Shown piece by piece: positions 62,426 through 64,000 of a stretch of DNA of 64,000 bases. The notes beneath the pieces were generated by a model, which had not been told where the DNA came from, did not search any database, and saw only the letters and a program-made list of their open reading frames with translations. Location: positions 1-64,000 of the forward strand of contig WTXI01000019.1 of NCBI GenBank assembly GCA_022376515.1. Reading direction: 5' to 3'. The position numbers and the translations under genes were made by a program. Each line of letters opens with the position of its first letter. The stretch's first letter is position 1. The stretch is from Lactifluus volemus (lineage: Eukaryota > Basidiomycota > Agaricomycetes > Russulales > Russulaceae).

Positions 62426-64000
62426 TCAGCGATTCTCCCCGGGAAATAGCCTTCCCACTGCATCTGCCTCCTTGCGCCGTTTCTCGCCCTTCTCGCGTGA
62501 TACTGGGTCCCGACAGCTTCCGCCATAGCGTGCTAGCTTCTCGAGCAATGAGGTGAGCCTTTTCGGTTTGATGTGTGCGTACGTCGTTTGGCGTAATGAT
62601 GGCACGAGGTATTCGGCCACCGAATCTGACAACACGAGTGATGTTGTCTGCATATGGGTGGAGATTTTTTTCGTATAAGGAAGAAGGTCAAAAAAAAAGA
62701 TGGGTTTGAAAAGTGGTTGTGACGACGGGTAGACGTACGGAACGCAACTCGGCGAAGAGTGGGACGAGATTTGCACGGCCCCCATCGCGGAGTTGATCTT
62801 CGAGGAATTTGACGTCGACGAGGATGTTGGCAATCGCGTTTTCGCTAATCATCGCGATGTTGCGCTCTATGAGGAAATCCTATAGGGTCGGGATTTTAGG
62901 AGGGATATATATATATATTCCTGACGTAGAGGAAAAGAGAGAGTAAAGAGGGCGCGGCGACGCACCATCAGACATTGTGCGATATAGGTTGTTGCGCCTC
63001 GATAGGCTTCGTCCTTGTAAAAGTCGCGGATTTGGAGCGAGTCGACGACGGTGGTGAGCCAGTTGATGAGCTCGTAGAGTACATGCTTGGCGCGTCCTCG
63101 CGCGTCCGGTCGTCCAGTCGTACTCGGAGAGCCCGAAAAAGTCGTCGAGTTTCGAGTTGATCAGGGTCGTGATACGCGTCGTCGCGCGCGTTTGCGTTTT
63201 TTGAAGGACGTCGCGGCTGTGAGGCGGATTGTGCCACCGCGTGGTGAAGAGCTGGGGTAATTCGGTGTTTTTTTGTTCATGTTTTATTAAGAGGGGGTCA
63301 TGTGCGTACCGAAACGATGTAACAGATCGTTCGAGCTCGGCACATGCCACCTCGAAGTGCTCGAGATTGGTTATTATTTGCGCGACTTGAGAAAGGGTCG
63401 ACGTCTTCATCAGGTTAACGCTGTAGCTGCCGCTGATGTGATTCGAAATAATGGTGTCGAGTGACTGTGGGAAGATTCAGCGTTGATACTAGGGAGGGAG
63501 TCCGGATCACGTACCCTGCTCAACAACTCGTCAACGTTCCGATGATGTTGCGAAACGTCTTCAATGAACTGATAAAATCGACGGACGAAATCTTGAATCT
63601 GATGGCGGTCATCATACAGGAAGAATCACGAAGCACCTTCGCAACTTACATCCTCACAACAGAGATAAAAACTTTGTGACCAGGGAAAGCTAAGAGGTGC
63701 TGAAGCACTATGACCATTGATGTGAGGACCAAGCTAGTTTGAGCTGACGAGGTAACGAAACCCCTACCTGGATAGCTCATCGTGCTCAGCATTGTTCAGC
63801 CAAACGACATTCAGGACAGCTTCCTTCTCCGTTCCTTGTCGACTTGCATCGGCTGATAGTCATCTTGCGTGACAATCTAGCAAGGGAAACTTAGTAAGCT
63901 AGCAACGGATGCTTGATGATAGATTTTTACATCTCTGAAGCGTTTACTAACTTGCCGTTCCAGCAAGGTCGCGTACTTCTCGAATAGACGAAAGATCGAT
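62426..64000 (-). CDS. SEC15: Exocyst subunit Sec15, C-terminal part (runs off window)
   Basis: Tethers secretory vesicles at growth sites as an effector of the Rab Sec4. Only the C-terminal half is present; the 5' end lies beyond 64000. Landmarks on the minus strand: IVTQDDYQPMQVDKE, IQDFVRRFYQFIEDVSQH, SLDTIISNHISGSYSVN, ITNLEHFEVACAELERSV, INSKLDDFFGLSEYDW, REDAPSMY, YELINWLTTVVDSL, NAIANILVDVKFLEDQL and the end EKRRKEADAVGRLFPGE. Introns are short and GT-AG. Three frame breaks, each repaired by one base: near 63825-63838, 63090-63115 and 63076-63083. Sec15 is essential in fungi studied, so a real loss is unlikely. Confidence 0.85.

Overview
This window is nuclear DNA of a filamentous basidiomycete, most likely an Agaricomycete. 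Short GT-AG introns of about 45-80 nt interrupt nearly every gene. Housekeeping genes (GlnRS, alpha-tubulin, ARF1, CPSF2, TAF4, Sec15) lie beside families known mainly from mushroom-forming fungi: DUF6535 and DUF6534 membrane proteins, F-box proteins, and PAF-acetylhydrolase-like and alpha/beta hydrolases. The species cannot be told from this stretch.

Layout. 53-2605 (+): Artemis/SNM1-type beta-lactamase-fold nuclease. 4787-19035 (-): four tandem DUF6535 membrane-protein genes (A, B, C, D) in two pairs. A second, headless copy of the nuclease tail (7192-7821) sits between A and B. An unrelated Cys-rich/basic protein gene (11351-12780, +) separates the pairs. 19321-21753 (-): ATG22-like vacuolar transporter. 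22130-23370 (-): alpha/beta hydrolase. 23877-26733 (-): glutaminyl-tRNA synthetase. 26827-28656 (-): PAF-acetylhydrolase-like. 30771-32928 (-): DUF6534 seven-helix membrane protein. 32929-40667: gene-poor. 40668-42700 (+): F-box protein. 43215-46390 (+): CPSF2/Cft2. 49520-50222 (-): dual-specificity phosphatase lacking its catalytic Cys. 51188-51799 (+): small basic protein. 53419-54833 (-): TAF4. 56628-58366 and 58662-60632 (+): tandem alpha-tubulins. 61205-62041 (+): ARF1. 62426 to the right edge (-): exocyst Sec15.

Most genes are unrelated neighbours, as is usual in fungi. The structured part is the DUF6535 array. It grew by segmental duplication: A/B share flanks that include the nuclease tail, and C/D share a different downstream flank. 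Copies then diverged through a direct-repeat deletion, a 96-bp minisatellite and indels.

A caution for every gene model: at least 17 sites show an apparent 1-nt loss in conserved coding sequence, many of them in homopolymers. They hit essential genes and both alpha-tubulins, so consensus sequencing error is the likeliest cause, and single frameshifts here should not be read as pseudogenes. The phosphatase Cys-to-Gly change is a substitution and is not explained this way.

I did not find an obviously new defence or mobile system. The best leads are the DUF6535 array, the alpha-tubulin pair with 3'-biased intron difference, and the pseudophosphatase.
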